Under the pieces are notes generated by a model that had not been told where the DNA came from, did not search any database, and worked only from the letters and a program-made list of their open reading frames with translations. DNA of 64,000 nucleotides from an uncultured Phycisphaeraceae bacterium (GTDB lineage: Bacteria; Planctomycetota; Phycisphaerae; Phycisphaerales; UBA1924): NCBI GenBank assembly GCA_937899905.1, contig CALCCF010000041.1, forward strand, positions 43,605 through 107,604, given 5' to 3'. A program made the translations under genes and the position numbers. Shown piece after piece: positions 56,383 to 64,000 of this stretch. The first letter of the stretch is position 1, and the number at the start of each line of letters is the position of its first letter.

Positions 56383-58509
56383 TTAGCCGCGAATCTCGGC
56401 GCCGACCGCCTGCTTGAGCGCCTCGATCGCACGCTCCATCTGCGGGTCGACCTCTTCGTGCCGCAACGTGCGCTCGTCATCGCGGTAGGCCAGCCGGAGC
56501 GTGACGCTCTTCTTGCCCGCCCCGACCTGCTTGCCGGCATACGTGCCCACGAACCCAACGTGCTGCAGCCGCTCGAGATCGAGACCAAGCACGGCCTCCT
56601 CGATCTTCGCCCAAGGCGTGTCTTGGGAGACGACAACCGAGAGGTCGCGCTCGATCCCCGGGAACGCCGGCAGCGCATGCACACGCGGCGTGGGGGGGTA
56701 GGCCACGAGCAGCGGTTCGAGCTCGAGCTCCGCGACGATCACCGGCCGATCGAGGTCGAACGTGGCCAGGGTTGCTTTGGACGGGAGCCCGAAGTATCCA
56801 AGCGGCACGGGCGCATGGCCGTCGCCCGGATCGACGGACACCCGCCCCGCGTTGGCCGCATCCATCGCCGGCGGCAGGTCGCCGCCCGTTTCGACCCGCA
56901 CGCGTGCGCCATGCCCGAAGCACAGCGAGACCATCGCCTCGATGCCGGCCTTCGCCACACGCACGCCTTGCTGGATGTCCTCGGGCTTGGCCTTCGCACC
57001 GTCGCCGCCGGCGTCGACGACCATCGAGAGCTTGCGCGATTCCTCGTTGGTGCCCGCGCCCTTCGACCAGTACGTCGCCGCGACCTCGAACAGCCGCAGG
57101 CCGCCCGCTTGCTGGACCTGCGCGTCGCGATTCACGCGACGACACGTCAGCAAGCTCGGCAGCAGGCTCGGCCGCAGCGTCGGCTCCGCGCCACGCCGAT
57201 CATCATCGACGTTGACGATGGACCCACCTGCGGGCAAGAACGGCTCGGCCTTGTCCGGGCTCGTAAAGCTGAAGGTCACTGTCTCGAAGAAGCCAAGCCC
57301 GGTGAGCGCGCTGGAGATCGCCTCCATCGCGCGCTCCTCGGGTTGCGGCGGCTGGGCCTTGATGGCCAGGCGTCGCGCCAGCGGCACCGCGTCGAACCCG
57401 CGGAGCCTGGCGATCTCTTCGATGAGATCGATCTCGCGCGTCAGATCGTGGGCCCGTTGCGGCGGTGGGGTGCACGCCAGCGCGTCGCCCTGGACGCCAA
57501 CGGCGATGTCGACCGAACGCAGCAACCGAACGATCTCGTCCGCCGGCGTCTCGATGCCGAGCACCGCCGCGCATCGCTGCGGCCGTAGCGTGATGGCCCT
57601 TGCCTCGGGCATCGGTGCGCCCTCGACCAAGGCGCCCTCGCAGAGCGTGCCGCCGGTCAGCTGCGCGATCAGCCGAGCCGCGATCTCTGCCGCCGGCAGG
57701 CACGTCCGAGGATCCACGACACGCTCAAACCGATGGCTCGCGTCCGTCCGCACGCCATGCGCTCGGCTGGCGGCGCGAACCCGCGCGGGGTCCCAGGTTG
57801 CGACCTCGAGCACGATGTTGGTGGTCGCCTCGCTGACCTCCGAATCCTTGCCGCCGATGACGCCCGCCAGCGAGGTCGCTTTCGCGCCGTCCGCGACGAC
57901 GATCTCGCCAGCCTTCAGCTTGCGATCCGCGGCATCCAGGGTCGTCAGTGGCTCACCATCCACCGCCTCGCGGATGACCAGGCGCCGGCCGTCCAACGTA
58001 TCGAGATCGAACACGTGGCTGGGGTTGCCCATCTCAAGGTTCAGCCAGTTTGTGACGTCGACCGCGTTGTTGATCGAACGCTGGCCGACACTCTCGAGCA
58101 GCGACCGCAGCCAGTCCGGGCTTGGTCCGATCTTTGCATTGATGATCACATGGGCCGTGAACGTGGGGCACGCAGGCCGGTCGCCCGCGGAACACTCGTT
58201 GACCAGCGTCAGGTGGTCGGCCACCGACGGGCCGCGCGGCACCTCATCGATCGCTCGCGGCTTTAGCATCCGCCCGGTCAGCGCCGCGATCTCGCGGGCG
58301 AGGCCGAGGTGGCTCAGGCAATCGCCGCGATTGCTGGTGACCTCAACGTCCAGCAGGGCGTCGTCGCCCTTGGGCTCGATGCCGTCCAGCGGGAAGCCGG
58401 CCGCGGTCAGCGCGGTGTCGACCTCGTCGGCCGTAAGCGGCGAATCGGCGTTCTCACCCCCCGCGCCCTGGTCGAGCAGGGAGGCGAGCCATCTGAGGCT
58501 TGCGTCCAT
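56383..58509 (-). CDS. pheT: Phenylalanyl-tRNA synthetase beta subunit, apparently lacking the N-terminal EMAP/OB tRNA-binding domain
   Basis: LLDVEVTSNRGDCLSHLGLAREIAALTGR, RSINNAVDVTNWLNLEMGNPSHVFDLDTL, GVRTDASHRFERVVDP, ferredoxin-fold anticodon C-terminus FPGIERDLSVVV. Confidence 0.93.
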   Translation of the reverse strand: MDASLRWLASLLDQGAGGENADSPLTADEVDTALTAAGFPLDGIEPKGDDALLDVEVTSNRGDCLSHLGLAREIAALTGRMLKPRAIDEVPRGPSVADHLTLVNECSAGDRPACPTFTAHVIINAKIGPSPDWLRSLLESVGQRSINNAVDVTNWLNLEMGNPSHVFDLDTLDGRRLVIREAVDGEPLTTLDAADRKLKAGEIVVADGAKATSLAGVIGGKDSEVSEATTNIVLEVATWDPARVRAASRAHGVRTDASHRFERVVDPRTCLPAAEIAARLIAQLTGGTLCEGALVEGAPMPEARAITLRPQRCAAVLGIETPADEIVRLLRSVDIAVGVQGDALACTPPPQRAHDLTREIDLIEEIARLRGFDAVPLARRLAIKAQPPQPEERAMEAISSALTGLGFFETVTFSFTSPDKAEPFLPAGGSIVNVDDDRRGAEPTLRPSLLPSLLTCRRVNRDAQVQQAGGLRLFEVAATYWSKGAGTNEESRKLSMVVDAGGDGAKAKPEDIQQGVRVAKAGIEAMVSLCFGHGARVRVETGGDLPPAMDAANAGRVSVDPGDGHAPVPLGYFGLPSKATLATFDLDRPVIVAELELEPLLVAYPPTPRVHALPAFPGIERDLSVVVSQDTPWAKIEEAVLGLDLERLQHVGFVGTYAGKQVGAGKKSVTLRLAYRDDERTLRHEEVDPQMERAIEALKQAVGAEIRG

Positions 58510-58568
58510 AGGGGCCAAGGGTATGGCCGCGCCCTTCCCGCAGGGGTCGAGCGGTGGTACGCTCTGCC

Positions 58569-59183
58569 ATGCCACGACCGGCCCGGTGCTGCCAACTCGC
58601 GACGATCCTGCTATTGACTGCCTTGCTGTGCGCGGTGACAAGCCTTCCTGGCTGCGGCGGCCAAGCCTTGATCACACAAGACGAGGCCCCTTCCGCCCCC
58701 GCCTCGGCGGTCGCCCCCGCCGGGCTGAGCGTCCGGGCTGAGGTCCACGTCCGCGACACCATCGCCGCCCGGCGGTACACCTCGGGTGTCTACCTGCTCG
58801 AGCCCGATGGCACCCTCAGAGCGGGCGGGCCCCAGCCCCGCTCGGCGGACGATCCGATGCCCGCCCTGCCGCAGTACCCGCCCATCCTGAGGCGGCTCGA
58901 TCCCTCGGACGTCAACCGCGTGTGGCGGCTCATCGGCGGCACGACCCTCGCCGACCCCGACAGCCCCGAGCGCATCCCGCCGATCCAGGACTGGGCGCCG
59001 CTGCCGAACCGTTCGATCGCGCTGGTCCAGATCCGCGACCGCAACGGCACGCGTCGCTTCGCCGTCTCGCTCACCGGCGCCACGCCCGCCGCTATCGAGG
59101 CCCAGGCGTTGGTCGAACGCCTCCAGGCCCTCGCGTGGAACACGCCGCAGCCATTGACCCCAACGAGCACAACCGGCCGGTAG
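58569..59183 (+). CDS. Hypothetical lipoprotein
   Basis: MPRPARCCQLATILLLTALLCAVTSLPGCGGQ lipobox. Confidence 0.65.
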   Translation: MPRPARCCQLATILLLTALLCAVTSLPGCGGQALITQDEAPSAPASAVAPAGLSVRAEVHVRDTIAARRYTSGVYLLEPDGTLRAGGPQPRSADDPMPALPQYPPILRRLDPSDVNRVWRLIGGTTLADPDSPERIPPIQDWAPLPNRSIALVQIRDRNGTRRFAVSLTGATPAAIEAQALVERLQALAWNTPQPLTPTSTTGR

Positions 59184-59203
59184 CGAATCGCTAGCCTTCG
59201 CCA

Positions 59204-61183
59204 ATGGACGAGACCGCTACCGGCAAGACCGACCCGATCATCGGGATCGACCTGGGGACAACCAATTCTCTGGCCGCCTTCGCCGACGAGCGCGGCCCGC
59301 GCGTCCTGGGCGATAGCGCGAGCGGGTCGGGCATCGTCCCCAGCGTGGTCCGCTACGAGCCCCAGGCCGACGGCTCGTTCGAGACGATCGTCGGCCTCGA
59401 TGCCCGAGAGCGGGCCGTCGAGTTTCCCCAGCACACCGTCGCCAGCGCGAAGCGGCTGATGGGCCGATCGCTTGAGGACGCCGCGGGCGACGCGCCGTAC
59501 TTGCCCTACCAACTTATCGCGGGCCCACGAGACATGGCCGCCGTCGCGATCCCAAGGCAAGGCGGCGAGCCGCTCGTCGTCACGCCGCAGCAGGTGTCAG
59601 CCCAGATCCTCCGAGCCGTGCGTGACAAGGCGGAGCAGGCGCTAGGAATGCCCGTGGGGCGCGCGGTGGTCACCGTGCCGGCGTACTTCGACGACGGCCA
59701 GCGCCAGGCCACGCGCGACGCCGGCCGCCTCGCGGGTCTCGAGGTCGTCCGCATCGTCTCCGAGCCCACGGCCGCCGCGCTCGCCTACGGACTGGGCTCG
59801 GCCCAGCGATCCAAGCAAGAGCCCACGACCGTCGCGGTTTACGACCTCGGCGGGGGCACGTTCGATATCTCCATCCTGCGGATCACGCCAAGCCCAACGG
59901 AGGGCGCGCCGGCGATCTTCCAGGTGCTCGCCACCGACGGTGATACGCGACTGGGCGGCGATGACGCCGACCACACGCTCGTCGCGTTGTTCCTCACCGA
60001 GATTAACGAGAGGTTCGGCCTGGGACTACCCGAGGACATCGCCCAAGGGCTCGCAGCATGCCCTCCGCAGACCCGCCGCGCACTGCTTACGTTCGCCCAA
60101 GACGTGAAGCATCGCTTGAGCGAGGAGGACAGCGCCGCCGTCGCGATCGATCTCGGGGAGGGCCGCGTGTACGACCGCACGATTGCGCGCACCGAGCTCG
60201 AGGAGCGCATCGAGCCCTGGATCGCCCGCTCGCTGGCCGCCTGCGATCGTGCCAAGCGGCAAGCCGCCAAGCAGCCCGGCGGTGAGACCATCGACGCCGT
60301 GGTGCTGGTCGGTGGCTCGACGCGCGTTCCCGCCGTCCGCCGCGCCGTGGGCGACTTCTTCGGCATGGAGCCCTACACCGCGCTCGACCCCGATCGCGTG
60401 GTCGCGTTGGGCGCCGCCGTGCAGGCCGCCACGCTCGCGGGCGTGAGCCGCAACAGCCTGCTGCTCGACGCCATACCGCTGAGCCTGGGCATCGAGACCG
60501 TCGGTGGCGCGGTCGCCAAGCTCATCCACGCCGGCGCGACCGTGCCCGCGCGCGCCAAAGAGACCTTCTCCACCAGCGTCGACAACCAGACCGCCATCGA
60601 GTTAAAGGTCCTGCAGGGTGAGCGCGAGATGGCCGAGGACTGCCGCGCGCTCGGCGAGTTCCGCCTCCGTGGGATTCCGCCCATGCCCGCCGGCGTGCCG
60701 CAACTGCAGGTCGAGTTCCTGGTCGACGCCAACGGCGTGCTCAACGTATCCGCGATCGAGCAGCGCTCGGGCGAGACCGCCACGCTCCAGATCATCCCCA
60801 ATCACGGGCTGACGCGCGACGAGGTCGACTCGATCGAGGCGGAAGCCATCGAGCACGCACGCGACGACATGACGCGGCACCGCATCGTCGACCTGGTCGC
60901 GCACGCGGCGCTCGACATCAAGTGGATCAATGATGCCATGGTGCGCGCTGGTGAGGCACTCGATGTCGACACTCGCGCGCGAATCGAGGGAGTTGTCCGA
61001 GAGGTCTCCGAGCTCGCCGAGCGCGCAAAGGCCGACTGGCGATCGATTGACGCCGACGCGTTCTATCGGGCGAAGCAGGCGATGGACGAAGCCAGCGTGC
61101 CGCTGCACGAGGCCGCGATCTCGCAATCCCTCAAAGGCCTGCCAAGCGACGCGACCGGACCTCGGCAAAACCCCGATCGGTGA
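59204..61183 (+). CDS. Hsp70 family chaperone (DnaK/HscA-like)
   Basis: [91 protein letters not shown]. Confidence 0.95.
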   Translation: MDETATGKTDPIIGIDLGTTNSLAAFADERGPRVLGDSASGSGIVPSVVRYEPQADGSFETIVGLDARERAVEFPQHTVASAKRLMGRSLEDAAGDAPYLPYQLIAGPRDMAAVAIPRQGGEPLVVTPQQVSAQILRAVRDKAEQALGMPVGRAVVTVPAYFDDGQRQATRDAGRLAGLEVVRIVSEPTAAALAYGLGSAQRSKQEPTTVAVYDLGGGTFDISILRITPSPTEGAPAIFQVLATDGDTRLGGDDADHTLVALFLTEINERFGLGLPEDIAQGLAACPPQTRRALLTFAQDVKHRLSEEDSAAVAIDLGEGRVYDRTIARTELEERIEPWIARSLAACDRAKRQAAKQPGGETIDAVVLVGGSTRVPAVRRAVGDFFGMEPYTALDPDRVVALGAAVQAATLAGVSRNSLLLDAIPLSLGIETVGGAVAKLIHAGATVPARAKETFSTSVDNQTAIELKVLQGEREMAEDCRALGEFRLRGIPPMPAGVPQLQVEFLVDANGVLNVSAIEQRSGETATLQIIPNHGLTRDEVDSIEAEAIEHARDDMTRHRIVDLVAHAALDIKWINDAMVRAGEALDVDTRARIEGVVREVSELAERAKADWRSIDADAFYRAKQAMDEASVPLHEAAISQSLKGLPSDATGPRQNPDR

Positions 61184-61321
61184 CGGGCTCTCAGTCGCCG
61201 GGCATCCATGCAGATGACCGCAGGATTCGAGGCTCTCTCCGGCTGCCGTTCATTCCGGGAAGAGTCTGACGCCAGGACCACCGCCCACGCGCAAACCGAT
61301 GGTGCTCCCGCACCCCGGGGC

Positions 61322-61349
61322 TTGCGGTGTGGCCAGAACGAACTAAACT
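61322..61349 (+). promoter_or_regulatory. Possible sigma70-type promoter of the type II secretion operon
   Basis: TTGCGG - 16 nt - TAAACT, about 70 nt upstream of the 61421 start codon. Confidence 0.4.
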
Positions 61350-61420
61350 CCGATGAGGACCGTGAGAGGGCGGCCCAAGGCTGTCGCCACAGCCGCACAG
61401 AAGATCCAAACGGAACACGA

Positions 61421-62632
61421 ATGTCTAGAGCCGCCAAGGGACCATCTCCATTCCTCTTCCTGGCCAGCGGGCCTGCAGGGGGCAAGCGCCTGGGCGTCCG
61501 CAGCGCCGCCAGCGAGCGGGCCCTCGCGTCCGTGCTGGGCCGCGAACGCCGGGTCCTGGTCTGGTCCCGCCGCCTGCCGGCGTGGATCGGTAGCTCGGGG
61601 CAGATGGGCCTCAAGGACCAGGCCCAGTTCAACGCCGTGTTGGGTCAACTGATCTCACGTGGTGTGCCACTGGTTGAAGCGCTCGACGTCACCGCCTCGG
61701 CGGTCGACGCCTCGCACGCCGATCGCATCCGCCGCGTGCGCGCCCAGGTCGCCGGCGGCGCGATGTTCGCCGACGCGTGCGCCAAGGTTGGCGTCGTCGA
61801 TCCGGTGACCTCGGCGGTCTACCGGGCCGCGGAGCGTACCGGAGACCTCGGCGGGGCGTGCGCGCAGATCGCTCGGACGGCCGAGCGACAGGTCAAGGTG
61901 CGCAGCCAGGCGATCACGCTCATGTTCTACCCGATCATCGTGCTGGGCGTCAGCGTCCTCGCGGGCTGGGCCATGCTCACGTTCATCGTCCCGATGATCG
62001 GGAAGAGCTTGGAGCGCATGAACAGCGACCTGCCGTGGATTACGACCGCGATGATGGGCACCGGCAAGGCGATCCAGTCGAACCTCGGACTCTTCTTTCT
62101 CGGTGTGCTCGCACTGGTCATCGCCATCATCGTGCTCCGCCGTGCGGTGTTCTCGATTGTCTGGAACGTGATCCGCCGCCTCCCCGGCATGCGCGAGCTT
62201 GTTCTTGCCCAGGAGACGACCCGCTTCTTCTCGGTCATGGCCGCGATGACGCGTTCGGGCGTGACGCTCGCGGATGCGCTGGTCGTCGGCTATCGAACCG
62301 TGAGCCACGGAAAGCTGCGCAAGCAGCTGCAGACGCTCCAGCGCAAGCTGGTCGAGGGCGGCCAGCTCGCGAAACTGATCGAAGACGTCCACGCTCTTCC
62401 ACTGCCCGTGCGCAAGCTGCTCATCGCGGCGGAGCGTTCGGGCGACCTGGAAGACGCGTTCGATGGGCTGGCCGATGACATGGCCGACGAGGTCGAGCGC
62501 CGCAGCACGCGCGCGCTCGCCGTGCTGGAGCCGGGGCTGATCATCTTTATGTTCCTGATGATCGGCTCGATGGTCTTGGCCATCATGCTGCCGCTCTTTA
62601 CCGCAACCGCAGATCTGAGCGCGGGGGGCTAA
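61421..62632 (+). CDS. Type II secretion system F family protein (GspF/PilC-like)
   Basis: LGQLISRGVPLVEALDVTA, VYRAAERTGDLGGACAQIA, FFSVMAAMTRSGVTLADAL, LLIAAERSGDLEDAFDGLAD, LEPGLIIFMFLMIGSMVLAIMLPLF. Confidence 0.93.
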   Translation: MSRAAKGPSPFLFLASGPAGGKRLGVRSAASERALASVLGRERRVLVWSRRLPAWIGSSGQMGLKDQAQFNAVLGQLISRGVPLVEALDVTASAVDASHADRIRRVRAQVAGGAMFADACAKVGVVDPVTSAVYRAAERTGDLGGACAQIARTAERQVKVRSQAITLMFYPIIVLGVSVLAGWAMLTFIVPMIGKSLERMNSDLPWITTAMMGTGKAIQSNLGLFFLGVLALVIAIIVLRRAVFSIVWNVIRRLPGMRELVLAQETTRFFSVMAAMTRSGVTLADALVVGYRTVSHGKLRKQLQTLQRKLVEGGQLAKLIEDVHALPLPVRKLLIAAERSGDLEDAFDGLADDMADEVERRSTRALAVLEPGLIIFMFLMIGSMVLAIMLPLFTATADLSAGG

Positions 62633-62701
62633 CGGGATTAGCCCAGCCGCGCATCGACGTATCGAAGAGTTCGACTCGAGGGACCCCAAGGAAAGACGAT
62701 C

Positions 62702-63109
62702 ATGACACACCGCACAACACAACCACGGCGGAACGCGCGACGCGGCTTCTCGCTGCTCGAACTCACGCTGGTGATCCTTATCATCGGCGTGCTCATGGGC
62801 GTTGCCGCCGTTGCCTTCGGCCCTGCGCTCGTGCGCGGCAAGACCACGGCGACCAAGGCGAGCATGACCACGCTCAAGCGCTCGATCACCGAGTTCCAGG
62901 GCATCAACAACCAGTACCCCGCGGTGCTGACGGCACTCGATCCGGACTTCGTTGACCCACTACCCGACGATGGTTGGGGCAACCCGTTCTACTACGCCGC
63001 ACCGGGCACGGGTGGACGCCCGTTCGACCTCATCAGCGCGGGGGAGGATGGCTCGTACGGCACGGACGACGACATCGATGTCTGGACCATGGACGAGGAA
63101 GACGCGTAG
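62702..63109 (+). CDS. GspG-like major pseudopilin
   Basis: RRGFSLLELTLVILIIGVLMGVAAVAFGPAL prepilin signal; DPLPDDGWGNPFYYAAPGTGGRPFDLISAGEDGSYGTDDDIDVW. Confidence 0.9.
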   Translation: MTHRTTQPRRNARRGFSLLELTLVILIIGVLMGVAAVAFGPALVRGKTTATKASMTTLKRSITEFQGINNQYPAVLTALDPDFVDPLPDDGWGNPFYYAAPGTGGRPFDLISAGEDGSYGTDDDIDVWTMDEEDA

Positions 63110-63115
63110 TCAGCC

Positions 63116-63730
63116 ATGGCTCGCCGCATAGTCCATCCCGGCCCGAACCGGCGGCGGCAATTCCGTCGCGGCATGAGCTTCCTCGAGGCGGTGCTCGCGT
63201 CGGCGCTGCTGGGCATCGTGTCGATGGGCGTGCTAAGCTCGCTCAACTACCTCGTGCTCCAGCAGAAGCGGGCCGAGCAGATCGCGGGCGCGGCCGAGGT
63301 TGCCAACCGCGTCGTGGTGATGTACCTGGATGATCCCGACGCAATGCCGCCGGGTGGGCGTCCGATCCCTTACGGCCGGCATCTCTACCGCTGGGCGTAC
63401 GAGGCGCAGCCGATCGACGTGTTCGACCCAAACGCGACCGATGAGCCCACGCCGCTCTCGCTCACGAGGCTGCAGGAGCTGACCGTGAGCGTGTGGCTGC
63501 ACGAGGACAGCGGCGGCGACTTCTCGCCCGATGCTGGCACGCCGAGCATCGTGGTTCGACGCATGCTGGACCCGCTCGCCACGCGCAATCCCGACTCGTT
63601 TGAGCGCGCGATCATGGGTGGTGGGTTTCTCGAGGGCATCACCGGTGGCGATGGTGGGTCTCGCCGATCGGGCGGCTCGCAGTCACCCAGCGGTGGGGGC
63701 GGGGGCGGCAGTCTTGGTGGGGGGAGCTGA
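63116..63730 (+). CDS. Prepilin-type protein (GspI-like minor pseudopilin position)
   Basis: RRGMSFLEAVLASALLGIVSMGVLSSLNYLVLQQ prepilin N-terminus; Gly/Ser-rich tail. Confidence 0.75.
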   Translation: MARRIVHPGPNRRRQFRRGMSFLEAVLASALLGIVSMGVLSSLNYLVLQQKRAEQIAGAAEVANRVVVMYLDDPDAMPPGGRPIPYGRHLYRWAYEAQPIDVFDPNATDEPTPLSLTRLQELTVSVWLHEDSGGDFSPDAGTPSIVVRRMLDPLATRNPDSFERAIMGGGFLEGITGGDGGSRRSGGSQSPSGGGGGGSLGGGS

Positions 63731-63732
63731 AC

Positions 63733-64000
63733 GTGCGCGCGCGTCCGGGCTTCACGCTGATCGAGCTCTCGATGGCCATGGTCATCGGCCTGATCGTGGT
63801 GTTCGCGGCGATCAGCATGTTCCAGACCATCCAGCGCGCCGACGCCATCGCGGATGTCCGAGCCGAGGAGATCTATCAACTGCGTCGCTCCCAGGCGGTC
63901 GTCAGCCGCGCGATGGGCTCGCTGCTCGTCATGTCCCGAGACGAGCAGGCCCGCGCAGATCAGGCCCGTGAACGGCGGGACAGCGCCGAGGAGCAGCTGC
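63733..64000 (+). CDS. Prepilin-type protein (GspJ-like position), truncated by window end
   Basis: VRARPGFTLIELSMAMVIGLIVVFAAISMFQTIQRADAIADVRAEEIYQLRRSQ. Confidence 0.8.
   Translation, partial: MRARPGFTLIELSMAMVIGLIVVFAAISMFQTIQRADAIADVRAEEIYQLRRSQAVVSRAMGSLLVMSRDEQARADQARERRDSAEEQL

Noticed and set aside
61184-61420. Small ORFs between the hsp70 and the T2SS F gene
   Set aside because: No SD or domain support; region looks like intergenic DNA with a possible promoter.

Overview
High-GC bacterial chromosome segment. Gene content, GC-type dockerin secreted proteins and an enlarged signal peptidase suggest a planctomycete of Phycisphaerae type (inferred, not searched). Housekeeping genes: pckA, tRNA-His, gyrB, a LysM/L,D-transpeptidase, 5-FCL, lepB, ricT, pheS, pheT (unlinked from pheS), leuS, orphan atpG, rsmD, corC-like, ybeY, tsaB, arfB-like, an Hsp70 and the start of a type II secretion/pseudopilin operon. 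Between about 18.5 and 34 kb is an accessory region with six secreted proteins, most built of FG-GAP/VCBS repeats, that end in the same cysteine-bracketed C-terminal dockerin-like module. The most unusual signals are: (1) three degenerate tandem arrays with a period of about 21 bp (about 12.2-12.47, 20.58-20.76 and 34.33-34.46 kb); the first two share a TTGCsGGCCyGC core, and arrays 1 and 3 lie directly upstream of two paralogous, uncharacterised FN3-like genes, suggesting a repeat-array/protein pairing; (2) a 330-bp quasi-palindrome (10945-11274) bounded by two 34-nt hairpins placed symmetrically about one centre; (3) the cysteine-bracketed dockerin family with near-identical promoters. All calls come from reading the sequence and supplied translations; no database search was run.
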